From Actinomadura citrea (GTDB lineage: Bacteria > Actinomycetota > Actinomycetes > Streptosporangiales > Streptosporangiaceae), in the NCBI RefSeq assembly GCF_013409045.1, contig NZ_JACCBT010000001.1:7418669-7482668 (forward strand): DNA of 64,000 nt. Direction: 5' to 3'. This document shows positions 16,012-24,948 of this stretch, piece after piece (within the stretch, counting starts at the first letter, position 1; each line of letters begins with the position of its first letter). The position numbers and the translations under genes were made by a program. The notes beneath the pieces are model-generated. The model had not been told where the DNA came from. It did not search any database and worked only from the letters and a program-made list of their open reading frames with translations.

Positions 16012-18214
16012 GGACCGTTCCCTTCAGGCCGAGTTCGCGGTCGAGGCGGACGCGCAGCGCGTCGGTGTAGGGCTCGTCCACGCCGACGAGTTCCAGCGGC
16101 ACCGGGCGGCCCCCGCGTCCCTCCTCCAGGTAGGCGCGGCCCACGGCGGGCAGCAGCATGACGACGCACAGCGCGGCCAGGGCGAACGTCCAGGTGCCGA
16201 TCACGCCGGTCAGCGCGAGGACGTACAGGACGGCGCCCAGCGCCCCCGCCCCGAACAGCAGGGGCCTGGCAGTCCGGATCGCGCGGTAGCCGTCGACGAG
16301 GTCGTGGACGAACCCGCTCGGGTTCCGGCCGACGCCCATCCCGACCAGCGCCGTCCCGACGAGGACGAGGTGGCCGAGCGCCCGGTAGACGGTGGCCATG
16401 CCCTCGTTCTCCAGGGCGAGGTCGCCGAACGTCGAGACGAGGACGGCCGAGCCGACGCCCGCCATCAGGCCGCCGAACAGGGCGCCGCTGAGGTAGCCGA
16501 TGCCCGCCACCACGACGAGCATGAGCAGGGCGAGGCTGCCGACGAAGGAGAAGTTCTCCTGCGCGACGGTCCCGGTCGCCGCCGACATCAGCACGCCGCC
16601 GAGCCCCGCGATCGCCGCGGAGATCATGAAGACGCTCAGCTTCAGCCGGACGAGGTTCTGCCCGAGCATCGCCGTCGCCGCCGGGCTGTCCTTCATCGCC
16701 GCGAGCCGCCGCCCGTAGCCGCTGCCGCGCAGCGCGGCGAGCCCGACGGCGATGAGCGCGAACAGCGCGGTCGCGGTCATCAGCGAGGTCGTTCCGTCCC
16801 GCAGGTCGAGCGGGCCGACCTTGAGGGGCGGGACGACGAGCGCCCCGTCCGGGAAGAGGGTGAACCGCATCCCGAAAAGTTCGTGCTCGGTGGTGTCGCG
16901 CAGCACCATGTTCGACAGGAACTCGCCGAACGCCATGGTCGCGAGCGCCAGGTACAGGCCGCGCAGCCGCAGCGCCGGCAGCGCGACGAGCCCGCCGACC
17001 AGCGCCGCCGCCGCGACGGCGAGCAGCACGCCCTGGATGTTCGTCCGGGCTCCGAGGCCGCTGCCCTGCACGCCGAAGTGGAACGCCACCACCGTCGCGA
17101 CCGCCCCGAACGCCAGCGGCGCGAGGTTCAGCTCGCCCGCGTAGCCGGTGAGGACGGTCAGCGACAGGGCGATGATCGCGAACGTCATGCCGAGCGAGAA
17201 CGTCGTGACCGCGCCGTCCGACAGCAGCAGGCTGTAGAGGTAGACGACCGCGACCAGGACGAGCCCCCACACCGCCGCCGACCGGACGGTCGGCGGCCGG
17301 TACCGCTCACGGGTCCGGATCGCGGCCCCGCGCAGCCGGTCCTGGGGCAGCACCACCAGGACCACGAACAAGATGATCATCGGGAGCGAGACGCGCAGGT
17401 TGCCGGTGAACGTGCCCGCCGACGGCAGGTAGGCCAGCACGTAGTTGGCGGCCAGCCCGAGCACCATCGCGCCGGCGAAGGTGCGGGGGATGCTGCGCAG
17501 CCGCCCGAACATCGCCGCCGCGAACGCGTCGATCACCAGCAGCGTCAGCGCATTGGCGTCCAGCCCGCCGCCGCTGATCGGCACGATCAGCACCCCGGCC
17601 AGCACGGCCAGCGTCGACCCGAGCGCCCACGACAGCATCGCGGCGCGCTCCGGGTCGTGGCCGTTCAGCCGCAGCAGGTCGGGGTCGTCGACGGACCCGC
17701 GCATCACCACGCCCACGCGGCTGCGGGTGAACAGCACCCGCAGCCCCGCGGCGATCGCGACGGCGGCGACCAGGCACACGATCTCGTGGTACCGGACCAC
17801 CACCCCCGCGACCGTGATCTTCGAGCCCGCGCCGAAGAACATGCCGACGGTGTGGGCCTCGTCGGGATTCCAGATCCACTGCGCCAGGTAGACGGTCCCG
17901 AGCAGCACCGCCACCGTCACGATGATCTTCGTGACGTCGGCGGTGCCGCGCAGGCCCCGCATGATGGCGGCGTGCAGGGCGGCGCCCATCGCGGGGCCGG
18001 CGACGCCGACCACGACGGTCAGCGCGAGCCACACCGGCCAGCCCCACCGCTCGGTGCAGTGCCAGTACAGGAACGTTCCGAACATGGCTTGCGCGCCATG
18101 CGCGAAGTTGAAGATTCCCGAGGTGTTGTACGTCAGCACGAGCCCCGAGGCCGCGATGGAGTACACCGAGCCGAGGACCAGGCCGAGAATGGTGTAGGTC
18201 AGGAACGTGGTCAC
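16004..18214 (-). CDS. Fused LivH-LivM permease of an ABC importer
   Basis: A 736-aa membrane protein joining two permease subunits that are usually separate. Residues about 1-290 are LivH-like (GLVLGSVYSIAASGLVLTYNTSG) and residues about 310-640 are LivM-like (ALSLTVLTGYAGELNLA ... GLYLALATMAFGEFLSNMVL). The C-terminal tail, ending ELGLKGTVHA, is long. The start is GTG at 18214. It forms the whole channel for the LivF/LivG ATPases. Such fusions are known in actinobacteria. Confidence 0.9.
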   Translation of the reverse strand: MTTFLTYTILGLVLGSVYSIAASGLVLTYNTSGIFNFAHGAQAMFGTFLYWHCTERWGWPVWLALTVVVGVAGPAMGAALHAAIMRGLRGTADVTKIIVTVAVLLGTVYLAQWIWNPDEAHTVGMFFGAGSKITVAGVVVRYHEIVCLVAAVAIAAGLRVLFTRSRVGVVMRGSVDDPDLLRLNGHDPERAAMLSWALGSTLAVLAGVLIVPISGGGLDANALTLLVIDAFAAAMFGRLRSIPRTFAGAMVLGLAANYVLAYLPSAGTFTGNLRVSLPMIILFVVLVVLPQDRLRGAAIRTRERYRPPTVRSAAVWGLVLVAVVYLYSLLLSDGAVTTFSLGMTFAIIALSLTVLTGYAGELNLAPLAFGAVATVVAFHFGVQGSGLGARTNIQGVLLAVAAAALVGGLVALPALRLRGLYLALATMAFGEFLSNMVLRDTTEHELFGMRFTLFPDGALVVPPLKVGPLDLRDGTTSLMTATALFALIAVGLAALRGSGYGRRLAAMKDSPAATAMLGQNLVRLKLSVFMISAAIAGLGGVLMSAATGTVAQENFSFVGSLALLMLVVVAGIGYLSGALFGGLMAGVGSAVLVSTFGDLALENEGMATVYRALGHLVLVGTALVGMGVGRNPSGFVHDLVDGYRAIRTARPLLFGAGALGAVLYVLALTGVIGTWTFALAALCVVMLLPAVGRAYLEEGRGGRPVPLELVGVDEPYTDALRVRLDRELGLKGTVHA

Positions 18215-18269
18215 GTGGTCACCGCCACTTGTTCACCGCCATGGGAGGACGCTCCGGCCGCCGTCGCGG

Positions 18270-19706
18270 TCAGGACGTCTGGGGCTTGATGACGTCGCCG
18301 GTCAGGAACTTGGTGGAGATCCGGTCGCCGTTGAGCTGCGTCCCCCACGTCTTCGGGTCGGTCTTGACGACGAAGTCGCCGCCGCACTCGAACTCGCCCG
18401 CGTTCTTCGGGTAGACCTGCTCGTACCTGGTCTTGTCCAGCTTGACCATGAGCGAGCACGACGCCGGCTTGTTGGCGCCCGGGTCGGTCGGCGCGTGCAG
18501 GCCGCCGCCCGTCCACTCGTGCACCTTCGACAGTTCGTTGATCACGCACTGCCGGGTGAGGTCCGAGCCGCACTTGCTCGCGGACTGCGCCCACAGCAGG
18601 AACGCCGAGGTCGCCTGCATGCCGAGCAGCGCGACCTTGCCCTTCTCGGCGCTGACGAGGTCGGTGTACTGCTTGACCGCCGGGACCTTGTCCGCGTTCT
18701 CCAGCGGCTGGAAGATCATGCCGACGTGCAGGCGGTCACCCGCGCCGGAGGTGTTCCACTTGGAGACCAGCGAGCTGTACCAGGTCGCCTCGAACACGTA
18801 GGTGGGGTCGGCGCCCGCCCGATCGATCGACTCCAGCAGGTTGAACTGCCCCGGGTCGGGCGAGTCGGACGTCCACAGGTACTTCGCCCCGCAGTCCTTG
18901 ATCTTCTTGGCGAACGGCATGTAGCTGCTCTCGCCCGCGTCGTTCAGCCGGACGCCGCACTCCAGCGGCTTGACGCCGATCCCCTTCATCGCGCTCGCGA
19001 CCTTGTTGGTGCCGGTGCTGACGGCCGGGGACGTCGACAGCAGCAGATCCGTCCTGTCCTTGTAGTCGGGGAACATCTTCTGCGCGATGCGCAGCGCCCC
19101 GATGTTCATCATGTCCACCGGGTACGGGACGGCCTCGTACTTCATCGGGCCCATCGCCGCGTTCGGGCCGACGGTGAAGCCGGCGACGGTCGGCAGCTTG
19201 CAGCCCACGCGGTACTGCTCGGCGGCCTCGTCCATCGCGAAGCCCTGCCCGACGAGCATGAAGTCCTGCTTGCAGGACTCCTGCACCACCTTCGCGGACT
19301 GCATGTAGGCGGCGTCGTACTGGTTGCCCTTGATCTTGCGCCCGTTGATGCCGCCCTGCCCGTTGCACCAGTCGATCATGGCGCTGACGGCGTCGCCCAT
19401 CTCCTTGGACAGGCCGGGCGCCGAGGTGAAGCCGCGGTCGTCGCCGAACCCGATCGCGATCTGGTCGTCGGTGACGCCCTGGTCGGTCCTGCCCTTGGCG
19501 TCGCCCGGTCCGCACGGCGACGGCAGCGTCCCGAACGCCTTGGCGCCCGCGCCCGCGCTCGCGCTCGCGCTCGCGCTCGCGCCGCCGCCCGGCCCGTTCC
19601 CGGCGGCCGTCCCGTCGGTGCCCGAGCGGTCGCTGGCACAGGACGTCGTCACGAGCGCGACCGCGACGGCTCCCGCCGCGAGGCGTCCGATCTTGTCGAG
19701 CTTCAT
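18270..19706 (-). CDS. Periplasmic-binding-type lipoprotein of the ABC importer
   Basis: A 478-aa substrate-binding lipoprotein of the branched-chain amino acid type I fold. The lipobox VTTSC lies near residues 19-23. A low-complexity Ala/Ser/Gly spacer follows, then GVTDDQIAIGFGDDRGF begins the ligand domain. AAGGAG lies before the ATG. Many Cys in the mature domain suggest disulfides. Its position in a steroid cluster suggests it binds a steroid acid or a side-chain fragment instead of an amino acid (inference). Confidence 0.88.
   Translation of the reverse strand: MKLDKIGRLAAGAVAVALVTTSCASDRSGTDGTAAGNGPGGGASASASASAGAGAKAFGTLPSPCGPGDAKGRTDQGVTDDQIAIGFGDDRGFTSAPGLSKEMGDAVSAMIDWCNGQGGINGRKIKGNQYDAAYMQSAKVVQESCKQDFMLVGQGFAMDEAAEQYRVGCKLPTVAGFTVGPNAAMGPMKYEAVPYPVDMMNIGALRIAQKMFPDYKDRTDLLLSTSPAVSTGTNKVASAMKGIGVKPLECGVRLNDAGESSYMPFAKKIKDCGAKYLWTSDSPDPGQFNLLESIDRAGADPTYVFEATWYSSLVSKWNTSGAGDRLHVGMIFQPLENADKVPAVKQYTDLVSAEKGKVALLGMQATSAFLLWAQSASKCGSDLTRQCVINELSKVHEWTGGGLHAPTDPGANKPASCSLMVKLDKTRYEQVYPKNAGEFECGGDFVVKTDPKTWGTQLNGDRISTKFLTGDVIKPQTS
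19555..19578. repeat. GCGCTC hexamer repeat
   Basis: Four perfect GCGCTC copies encode the Ala-Ser spacer after the lipidated Cys of the binding protein. It is a slippage-prone microsatellite inside a linker, not a CRISPR-like array. Confidence 0.8.
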
Positions 19707-19805
19707 ACGGACGTACTCCTTTCACCGGCGCGCGCGGACGCGGCCGGTGGCATGGGGTGGGTGAGGTGATGTCAGGCGGGGGGCGTGGTCTGTGTCGCCG
19801 CCGGT

Positions 19806-20567
19806 TCAGCCGAAGTGGGCCTGGCCGCCGTCAAGCGGGATGGTGGCTCCGGTGAGGTAGCGCATGGCGGGCTGGACGAGCGCCACCACGGCCCTGCCGA
19901 TGTCGTCCTCGCAGTCGCCGATGTAGCCGAGGGGGATCGTCTTGCGGAACTCCTCGGCCTCCTCGGGGTTCGTCTCCGCCCACCACTTCAGCCCGGGAGA
20001 AAGGGCGTGCGGGGCGATGCTGTTGGCGCGGATCCCGTCCGGCCCCCACTCGGCGGCGGCCGTGCGGGTCAGCGACCGGAGCGCCTGCTTGGCGGCCGCG
20101 TAGGCGCCGAAGGTGGTGGGATCCCAGCGGACCATGGCGGAGGTGACGAGGTTGACGATGCTGCCGCCGCCGCGCGCCTTCATGTGCGGGTGGCACGCCC
20201 TCATGAACGCGAACGCGGCGAACGGGCCGGTCGTGAACCCCTTCCGGAACGCGCGGTCGCTCATCTCCAGGAGCGGCCCGTAGGCGCCGGAGTAGGCGTT
20301 GTTGACGAGGATGTCGACGCCGCCGAACGTCTCGGCGACCCGCTCGACCACCGCGGGGATCGCCTCGGTCTCGGCGACGTCGCACACGAACGCCTCGGCC
20401 TTCGCGCCGCGCGCCCGGACCAGCTCGCACGTCGCGTCGAGCTTGGCCCGCGTCCTGCCGAGCGCGGCGATCGCCGCGCCCTCCGACGCCAGCGCGAGCG
20501 CGATGCCCTGCCCGACGCCCTGTCCCGCTCCGGTCACGATCGCGACCTTGCCGCTGAGGCTTCCCAT
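19806..20567 (-). CDS. SDR family oxidoreductase
   Basis: A 253-aa classical SDR. TGAGQGVGQG (cofactor), NNAYSG (structural) and YAAAKQAL (catalytic Tyr/Lys) are in the usual places. The C-terminal GATIPLDGGQAHFG is normal. ATG at 20567 has GGAG about 8 nt upstream; the frame stays open upstream, but that part covers the promoter region. It is the first gene of the leftward operon that continues to the ABC importer. It probably oxidises a steroid hydroxyl or hydroxyacyl-CoA. Confidence 0.85.
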   Translation of the reverse strand: MGSLSGKVAIVTGAGQGVGQGIALALASEGAAIAALGRTRAKLDATCELVRARGAKAEAFVCDVAETEAIPAVVERVAETFGGVDILVNNAYSGAYGPLLEMSDRAFRKGFTTGPFAAFAFMRACHPHMKARGGGSIVNLVTSAMVRWDPTTFGAYAAAKQALRSLTRTAAAEWGPDGIRANSIAPHALSPGLKWWAETNPEEAEEFRKTIPLGYIGDCEDDIGRAVVALVQPAMRYLTGATIPLDGGQAHFG

Positions 20568-20633
20568 GTAACGACTCCGCTCAGTCCTGCTTCGCGCCCA
20601 GCCCGGTCCCCCGCGCCGCACGCGGCAGGGCCC

Positions 20634-20648
20634 GGACTGAATCAGTCC
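20634..20648. promoter_or_regulatory. Perfect palindrome GGACTGAATCAGTCC
   Basis: A 7-1-7 perfect palindrome in the leader between the SDR start and its predicted promoter. It differs from the steroid consensus and may bind another regulator or form a small mRNA hairpin. Confidence 0.4.
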
Positions 20649-20660
20649 TGGTGAGGGCCC

Positions 20661-20710
20661 ATGGTGATGTGATGGGGACCACGTGAAGTGACCAGTCCCG
20701 CTCACCGGGA
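20661..20710 (-). promoter_or_regulatory. Promoter with palindrome for the SDR-ABC operon
   Basis: TCCCGCTCACCGGGA (20696-20710) is a consensus palindrome. Its centre is 37 bp from the first base of CACCAT, read leftward at 20666-20661, a weak but possible -10. The leader to the SDR start would be about 90 nt. Confidence 0.5.
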
Positions 20711-20739
20711 ATCACCGCGACCTGAGGTGCGGGCGGCGG

Positions 20740-20790
20740 TCCCGCTGAGCGGAATGCCCTGGTGAAGCCCGTGGTGGGGCGGCCGACAAT
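20740..20790 (+). promoter_or_regulatory. Promoter with palindrome for the CoA ligase
   Basis: TCCCGCTGAGCGGAA (20740-20754) matches the consensus at 14 of 15 positions. The -10-like GACAAT begins at 20785, 38 bp from the palindrome centre. The start at 20821 has a strong GAGGAGGAGG upstream. Confidence 0.58.
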
Positions 20791-20820
20791 GAGCGCGTCC
20801 GGCGAGGAGGAGGGGTCCCC

Positions 20821-22428
20821 ATGGAGATCGTCCGGAGGCTGACCGGTCCCGGTGGCGAGTTCGAGCTGCGGGAGGAGGACGTGCTCGGCGCCCGGATCCC
20901 GGTGTTCGCGAACCGCGCCCGCAGCCTCGGCGAGGTGCTCGTCGACTCGGCGTCCCACGGCGACCGCGACTACATCGTCACCGCGGACCGGCGGCTGAGC
21001 TTCGCCGAGCACGCGGCCGCCGTCGCCTCCATGGCGAAGGCGCTGCGGGACGACCTCGGGGTGCGCCCCGGAGACCGCATCGCGATCGACGCCGCCAACA
21101 GCCCCGAGTGGATCGTGTCGTTCTGGGCGGCGATCGCCGCGGGGGCCGTCGCGGTCGGCTACAACGCCTGGTGGGCGCCCCGCGAGATCGAGTACGCCCT
21201 CGGGCACACCGACCCGAAGGTCGTCATCGCCGACGAGAAGCGGGCCGCGCTGATCTCCGAGGACGTGCTGACGGTGGAGCGGGACGTCCCGTCGCTGACG
21301 CGCCGCTACCCGGACGCCGTCCTGGAGCCGCCGCGGGTCGCCGAGGACGACCCGGCGGTCATCCTCTACACCAGCGGGACGTCGGGCCGCCCCAAGGGGG
21401 CCGTCCACTCGCACCGGAACCTGACCTCGGTGATCGAGTACCACCGCTTCAACGACGCCCTGATGCGCGCCTTCGGCGACCCGGTGGACCCCGCGTCCCG
21501 CCGCTACCTGCTGGCGCTGCCGCTGTTCCACATCGCGTGCCTGCACAACCTCGCCGTGCCCCGGCTCGCCACCGGCACCGCCGTGATCATGCACGAGGGC
21601 GGCTTCGACGTGGACAAGGTGCTCGGCCTCATCGAGCGGGAGCGCGTGACGAACTGGGGCGCCGTCCCCACCATGGCGCACCGGATGATCGAGCACGGCG
21701 ACCTGGCCAAGTACGACGTCTCCTCGCTCACGGCGTTCTCGCTGGCCACCGCGCCGTCCTCACCGGCGTTCAAGGAGCGGCTGCGCGCGGTGTTCCCGCC
21801 CGCGAAGGGCGGCCTGGTCGACAGCTACGGGCTCACCGAGTCGTGCACCGGCGTGTCCACCGCCACCCCCGCCGACCTGGCGGAGGCGCCGGGGACGCTC
21901 GGCCGCCCGTCGGTCGGGGTGCAACTGGAGATCCGCGACCCCGACGACAAGCCGCTCCCCGACGGCGTCGAGGGCGAGGTCTGCGTCCGCAGCGCCTACA
22001 ACATGGTCGGCTACTGGCGCGACCCCGAGGCCACCGCCCGCGCGTTCGACGCCGACCGCTGGCTGCACACCGGCGACATCGGCATGGTCGAGCAGGGCCG
22101 GCTGCGGCTCACCACCCGCCGCTCCGACCTGATCATCCGCGGCGGCGAGAACGTCTACCCGGCGGAGATCGAGAACGTCCTCGCCGAGTACCCGGGGCTG
22201 CGCGAGTGCATCGTCATCGGCGTCCCGCACCCCGATCTCGGCCAGGAGGTCGCCGCGGTCGCCGTCTTCGCCGACGCCCCGCCCACCGCCGAGGATCTGG
22301 CCGACTTCGCCCGGGAGCGGCTCGCCTACTTCAAGGTCCCGTCCCGCTGGCACGTCACCACCCACCCCCTCCCCCGCAACGCGACCGGAAAGGTGCTCCG
22401 CAAACAGGTCGAGACCGAGGTCCTCTGA
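20821..22428 (+). CDS. Acyl-CoA synthetase (class I adenylate-forming)
   Basis: A 535-aa CoA ligase. AVILYTSGTSGRPKGAVHSH is the AMP-binding motif, SYGLTES and LHTGDIGMVEQGRLRLTTRRSD are motifs A5 and A7/A8, and NATGKVLRKQ near the end supplies the catalytic Lys. A GA-rich ribosome binding site precedes the ATG. It diverges from the importer operon under a shared palindrome-containing region, so it may activate the imported acid. The exact FadD class is not resolved. Confidence 0.87.
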   Translation: MEIVRRLTGPGGEFELREEDVLGARIPVFANRARSLGEVLVDSASHGDRDYIVTADRRLSFAEHAAAVASMAKALRDDLGVRPGDRIAIDAANSPEWIVSFWAAIAAGAVAVGYNAWWAPREIEYALGHTDPKVVIADEKRAALISEDVLTVERDVPSLTRRYPDAVLEPPRVAEDDPAVILYTSGTSGRPKGAVHSHRNLTSVIEYHRFNDALMRAFGDPVDPASRRYLLALPLFHIACLHNLAVPRLATGTAVIMHEGGFDVDKVLGLIERERVTNWGAVPTMAHRMIEHGDLAKYDVSSLTAFSLATAPSSPAFKERLRAVFPPAKGGLVDSYGLTESCTGVSTATPADLAEAPGTLGRPSVGVQLEIRDPDDKPLPDGVEGEVCVRSAYNMVGYWRDPEATARAFDADRWLHTGDIGMVEQGRLRLTTRRSDLIIRGGENVYPAEIENVLAEYPGLRECIVIGVPHPDLGQEVAAVAVFADAPPTAEDLADFARERLAYFKVPSRWHVTTHPLPRNATGKVLRKQVETEVL

Positions 22429-22439
22429 TCCGCCCGCAG

Positions 22440-22461
22440 CGCCGGGACGGGGATCCCGGCG
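22440..22461. terminator. Hairpin between convergent genes
   Basis: CGCCGGGA and TCCCGGCG pair around a 6-nt loop, 12 bp after the ligase stop and 11 bp before the NmrA-like stop. It could work in both directions. Confidence 0.45.
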
Positions 22462-22471
22462 GCGGGCGCCG

Positions 22472-23263
22472 TCAGCCGGCCGCCCCCTGGAGGGAGGCGG
22501 GGCGCCCGAGCTGCTCGGCCTGGAAGTCCTCCCAGGTGTGCGCGCCCCGGTCGGTCCCTTCGATGGAGAGGTTGTCGCCGGCGCGGTAGGCGCGCCCGGC
22601 CTTCCCCGGGATGCGGACGGGCATCGTCGCGCGGCGCTTGCCGCTCGCCCGCAGGTATCCGCGGATGAGCGCGCCGATCGGGAACACCGCGGGCCCGGCC
22701 AGGTCGGGGACGCGGCCGGCCGGTTCGCCGAGCGCCAGTTCCACGAGCCGCTCCGCGACGTCGCGCGCGTCCACCGGCTGGAAGCGGAGCCCGCCCGGGA
22801 CCGGCACCACCGGGGACTTCGCCATCCCCCGCACCACCTTGAACACCAGGTCGTGGAACTGCGCGGCCCGCAGGATCGTGAACGGCACGCCCGACTCCGT
22901 CACGATCCGCTCCACCTCCATCTGGGTCCTGAGCCAGGCCACCGGCACGCTGTCGGCACCGATGACCGAGATGAGCACGAGGTGCCTCACCCCCGCGCGC
23001 GACGCGGCGCGCACCATGTTCCGCGCGACCACGTCATCGCCCTTGTTGCCGCCCGCGAGGTGCATGACGGTCTCGATGCCGTCCAGCGCGGCGTCGATCC
23101 CCTCGTTCTCGGACAGGTCGCCGGTCACGTACTCGACGCCGTCCGCGGGCTCCCGCCTGCTGCGGCTGAGCACCCGCACGGCCTGCCCGGCCTCCCGCAG
23201 CCGCGGCACGACCTGCCGCCCGAGGGTGCCCGTCCCACCGGTGACCAGGATGGTCGATGTCAT
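22472..23263 (-). CDS. NmrA-like atypical SDR
   Basis: A 263-aa NAD(P)-binding protein. ILVTGGTGTLGRQVV is the Rossmann motif, and VMHLAGGNKGDDVVARN and LVLISVIGAD fit the NmrA/atypical SDR group, which lacks a standard YxxxK site. GGAGGAG precedes the ATG. It could be a redox sensor or a reductase. It begins a block of genes with no obvious steroid role. Confidence 0.8.
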   Translation of the reverse strand: MTSTILVTGGTGTLGRQVVPRLREAGQAVRVLSRSRREPADGVEYVTGDLSENEGIDAALDGIETVMHLAGGNKGDDVVARNMVRAASRAGVRHLVLISVIGADSVPVAWLRTQMEVERIVTESGVPFTILRAAQFHDLVFKVVRGMAKSPVVPVPGGLRFQPVDARDVAERLVELALGEPAGRVPDLAGPAVFPIGALIRGYLRASGKRRATMPVRIPGKAGRAYRAGDNLSIEGTDRGAHTWEDFQAEQLGRPASLQGAAG

Positions 23264-23344
23264 GACTCCTCCAAGCGGATCCGCTGTGTCGTTACTCCTC
23301 CACGACCCCCCGCACCCCGAGAACGTGACATCGACGCGTCCCGG

Positions 23345-24766
23345 CTAGTGGCGCCAGGCGGCGATCACGTCGTCGGGGCCCCAGCTCAGGGCGACATCAC
23401 CGGTGAAGTCCGTGCCGGAAAGCGAGACCACGACGAGGCCCGCGGTCGCCGGGTCCAGGCCGGGCACCTCGACGGCGGCGCGGCGGAGCTCCGCCAGGTC
23501 GCGGTCGTCGAACGGCCCGTTGAGCCACTTGATCGAGCCGGCGAAGCGGATCCGGTTCGCCACGGGGGCGCGGTCGGCGCCGACGAGGTCGATCTCCGGG
23601 TCGAAGCGGCGGTTCCACCAGCCGCCGACCGCGCCGACGTCCGGCCAGGGCAGGTCCGACAGCTCCAGGGCCTGCCGGACGAGCGGCTCCACGGCCCGGC
23701 CCCGCCAGGACGTCCAGCGGCGCTCGACCAGGCGGAAGCCCGTTTCGGGCCGTCCCCGGCGGGCCTGCTCGTGCGCCGCCCGGAGGACCGCCAGGTAGAG
23801 GCGCATGCTGCTGTCGGCGATCCGGTACAGAGCGGGCCTGCCGGGCTTCGTGGAGACGGGGTGCTCCTCGACGAGGACGTGCTTGTCGCGGGTCAGCCGG
23901 CGCAGGAGAGGCGACAGGGTCCCGGACGGGAGCGCCTCGCCGCGTCCACCGGCCGCCGCGGCGATGTTGGCGTGCGTCCGGTCGCCGGAGCCGATCGCCT
24001 CCAGCACGCGCCGCGCCGTGTCGGGGTTGGGGAACTCCGCCAGGAGGGACGCTTCCGGCACACCGAACAGGGCCGCGGCCGGGTCGGCGCACTCGTCCCG
24101 CATGAAGTCCAGCGCGGGGGTGGCATGGGGCCAGGTGCGGACGATGCCCGGCAGTCCTCCGGAGACCAGGTGCGCGTCGATGGCGTCGGCGGCGCCGAGT
24201 CCGAGCGCCCGGCCCAGGTCGGCCGGATTCAGCGGACCGAGCACCAGGTTGTCGGCCCGCCCGTAGAACGGGCGGTCGTAGGCGGTGAGGCGCTCCATCA
24301 TGTGCAGGTCGCTGCCGAGGAGCAGGAGCAGGACGGGCTTGGACGACAGAAGCCGATCCCACGCGGTCTGCAACGCGCCGTCGAACACCGGGTCCTGCTC
24401 GGCGAGCCACGGCAGTTCGTCCAGCACGACGATGGACGGCGTGTCCGGCAGGGTCGCCGCAAGGACCCTGAACGCGTCAGGCCAGTTGCCGCCGTCCAGC
24501 CGAGGGACGAGATCGGGCTCGCTCGGCAGCGCCGATTCCCTGAGGTCGCGGGTGAACGAGGCCACCGCCTCGACCGGCGACGCCCCCTTCGTGGCGGCCG
24601 AGAACAGGTACGGCACCCCGGCGAGGTCGCAGAACTCCTGGACGAGCCGCGACTTGCCGACCTGGCGGCGACCGCGCAGGGCGACCGCCGTCCCGGCCCC
24701 CGTGGCCGCGACCCGCTCCAGACGCTTTCCCAAGAGCGCCAGCTCGGCCGTCCTCCCGATGAACAC
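23345..24766 (-). CDS. AAA ATPase of the archaeal-ATPase/DUF234 family
   Basis: A 473-aa protein. IGRTAELALLGKRLER opens the domain, Walker A appears as LRGRRQVGKSRLV, and Walker B as PSIVVLDELPWLAEQD. The C-terminal half has a winged-helix region and a DUF234-like segment (DRAPVANRIRFAGSIKW). The start is GTG. Families of this kind are often linked with mobile or stress loci, but the function is unknown. A dyad sits just upstream. Confidence 0.78.
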   Translation of the reverse strand: MFIGRTAELALLGKRLERVAATGAGTAVALRGRRQVGKSRLVQEFCDLAGVPYLFSAATKGASPVEAVASFTRDLRESALPSEPDLVPRLDGGNWPDAFRVLAATLPDTPSIVVLDELPWLAEQDPVFDGALQTAWDRLLSSKPVLLLLLGSDLHMMERLTAYDRPFYGRADNLVLGPLNPADLGRALGLGAADAIDAHLVSGGLPGIVRTWPHATPALDFMRDECADPAAALFGVPEASLLAEFPNPDTARRVLEAIGSGDRTHANIAAAAGGRGEALPSGTLSPLLRRLTRDKHVLVEEHPVSTKPGRPALYRIADSSMRLYLAVLRAAHEQARRGRPETGFRLVERRWTSWRGRAVEPLVRQALELSDLPWPDVGAVGGWWNRRFDPEIDLVGADRAPVANRIRFAGSIKWLNGPFDDRDLAELRRAAVEVPGLDPATAGLVVVSLSGTDFTGDVALSWGPDDVIAAWRH

Positions 24767-24790
24767 CAGGCCCCCAAGCTCGTAGCTCGA

Positions 24791-24817
24791 ATCTATGTAG
24801 ATTCAGTCTACGTAGAT
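24791..24817. promoter_or_regulatory. 11-bp dyad upstream of the AAA ATPase
   Basis: ATCTATGTAGA and TCTACGTAGAT form a 10-of-11 inverted repeat around TTCAG, 25 bp before the ATPase start, in AT-rich DNA unlike its surroundings. It is a likely operator or promoter element. Confidence 0.45.
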
Positions 24818-24948
24818 GAGAACTACCAAGGAAGGGCCGATGCCGGTGGAACTGTCCGTCGCCCTGGCCGCGACCTCTAACGGCGGTGGCCTCACGAACC
24901 GTGACGGCCGGACTGGGGGCCGCCCCCGGGGTGTGATTGAGTCGAGCG

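Noticed and set aside
15377..18289. Plus-strand 970-codon open frame across the ABC importer
   Set aside because: Low-complexity Arg/Gln/His/Asp-rich translation antisense to livG and the permease, which have clear domains and coupled starts.
19555..19578. Possible CRISPR-like or regulatory repeat
   Set aside because: Six-base units without spacers that encode an Ala-Ser linker in a lipoprotein.
24840..24948. ORF beginning MPVELSVALAATSNGG upstream of the lipoprotein
   Set aside because: It has a GGAAGG upstream but continues as an out-of-frame Arg-rich shadow of the lipoprotein gene; no conserved content is recognised.
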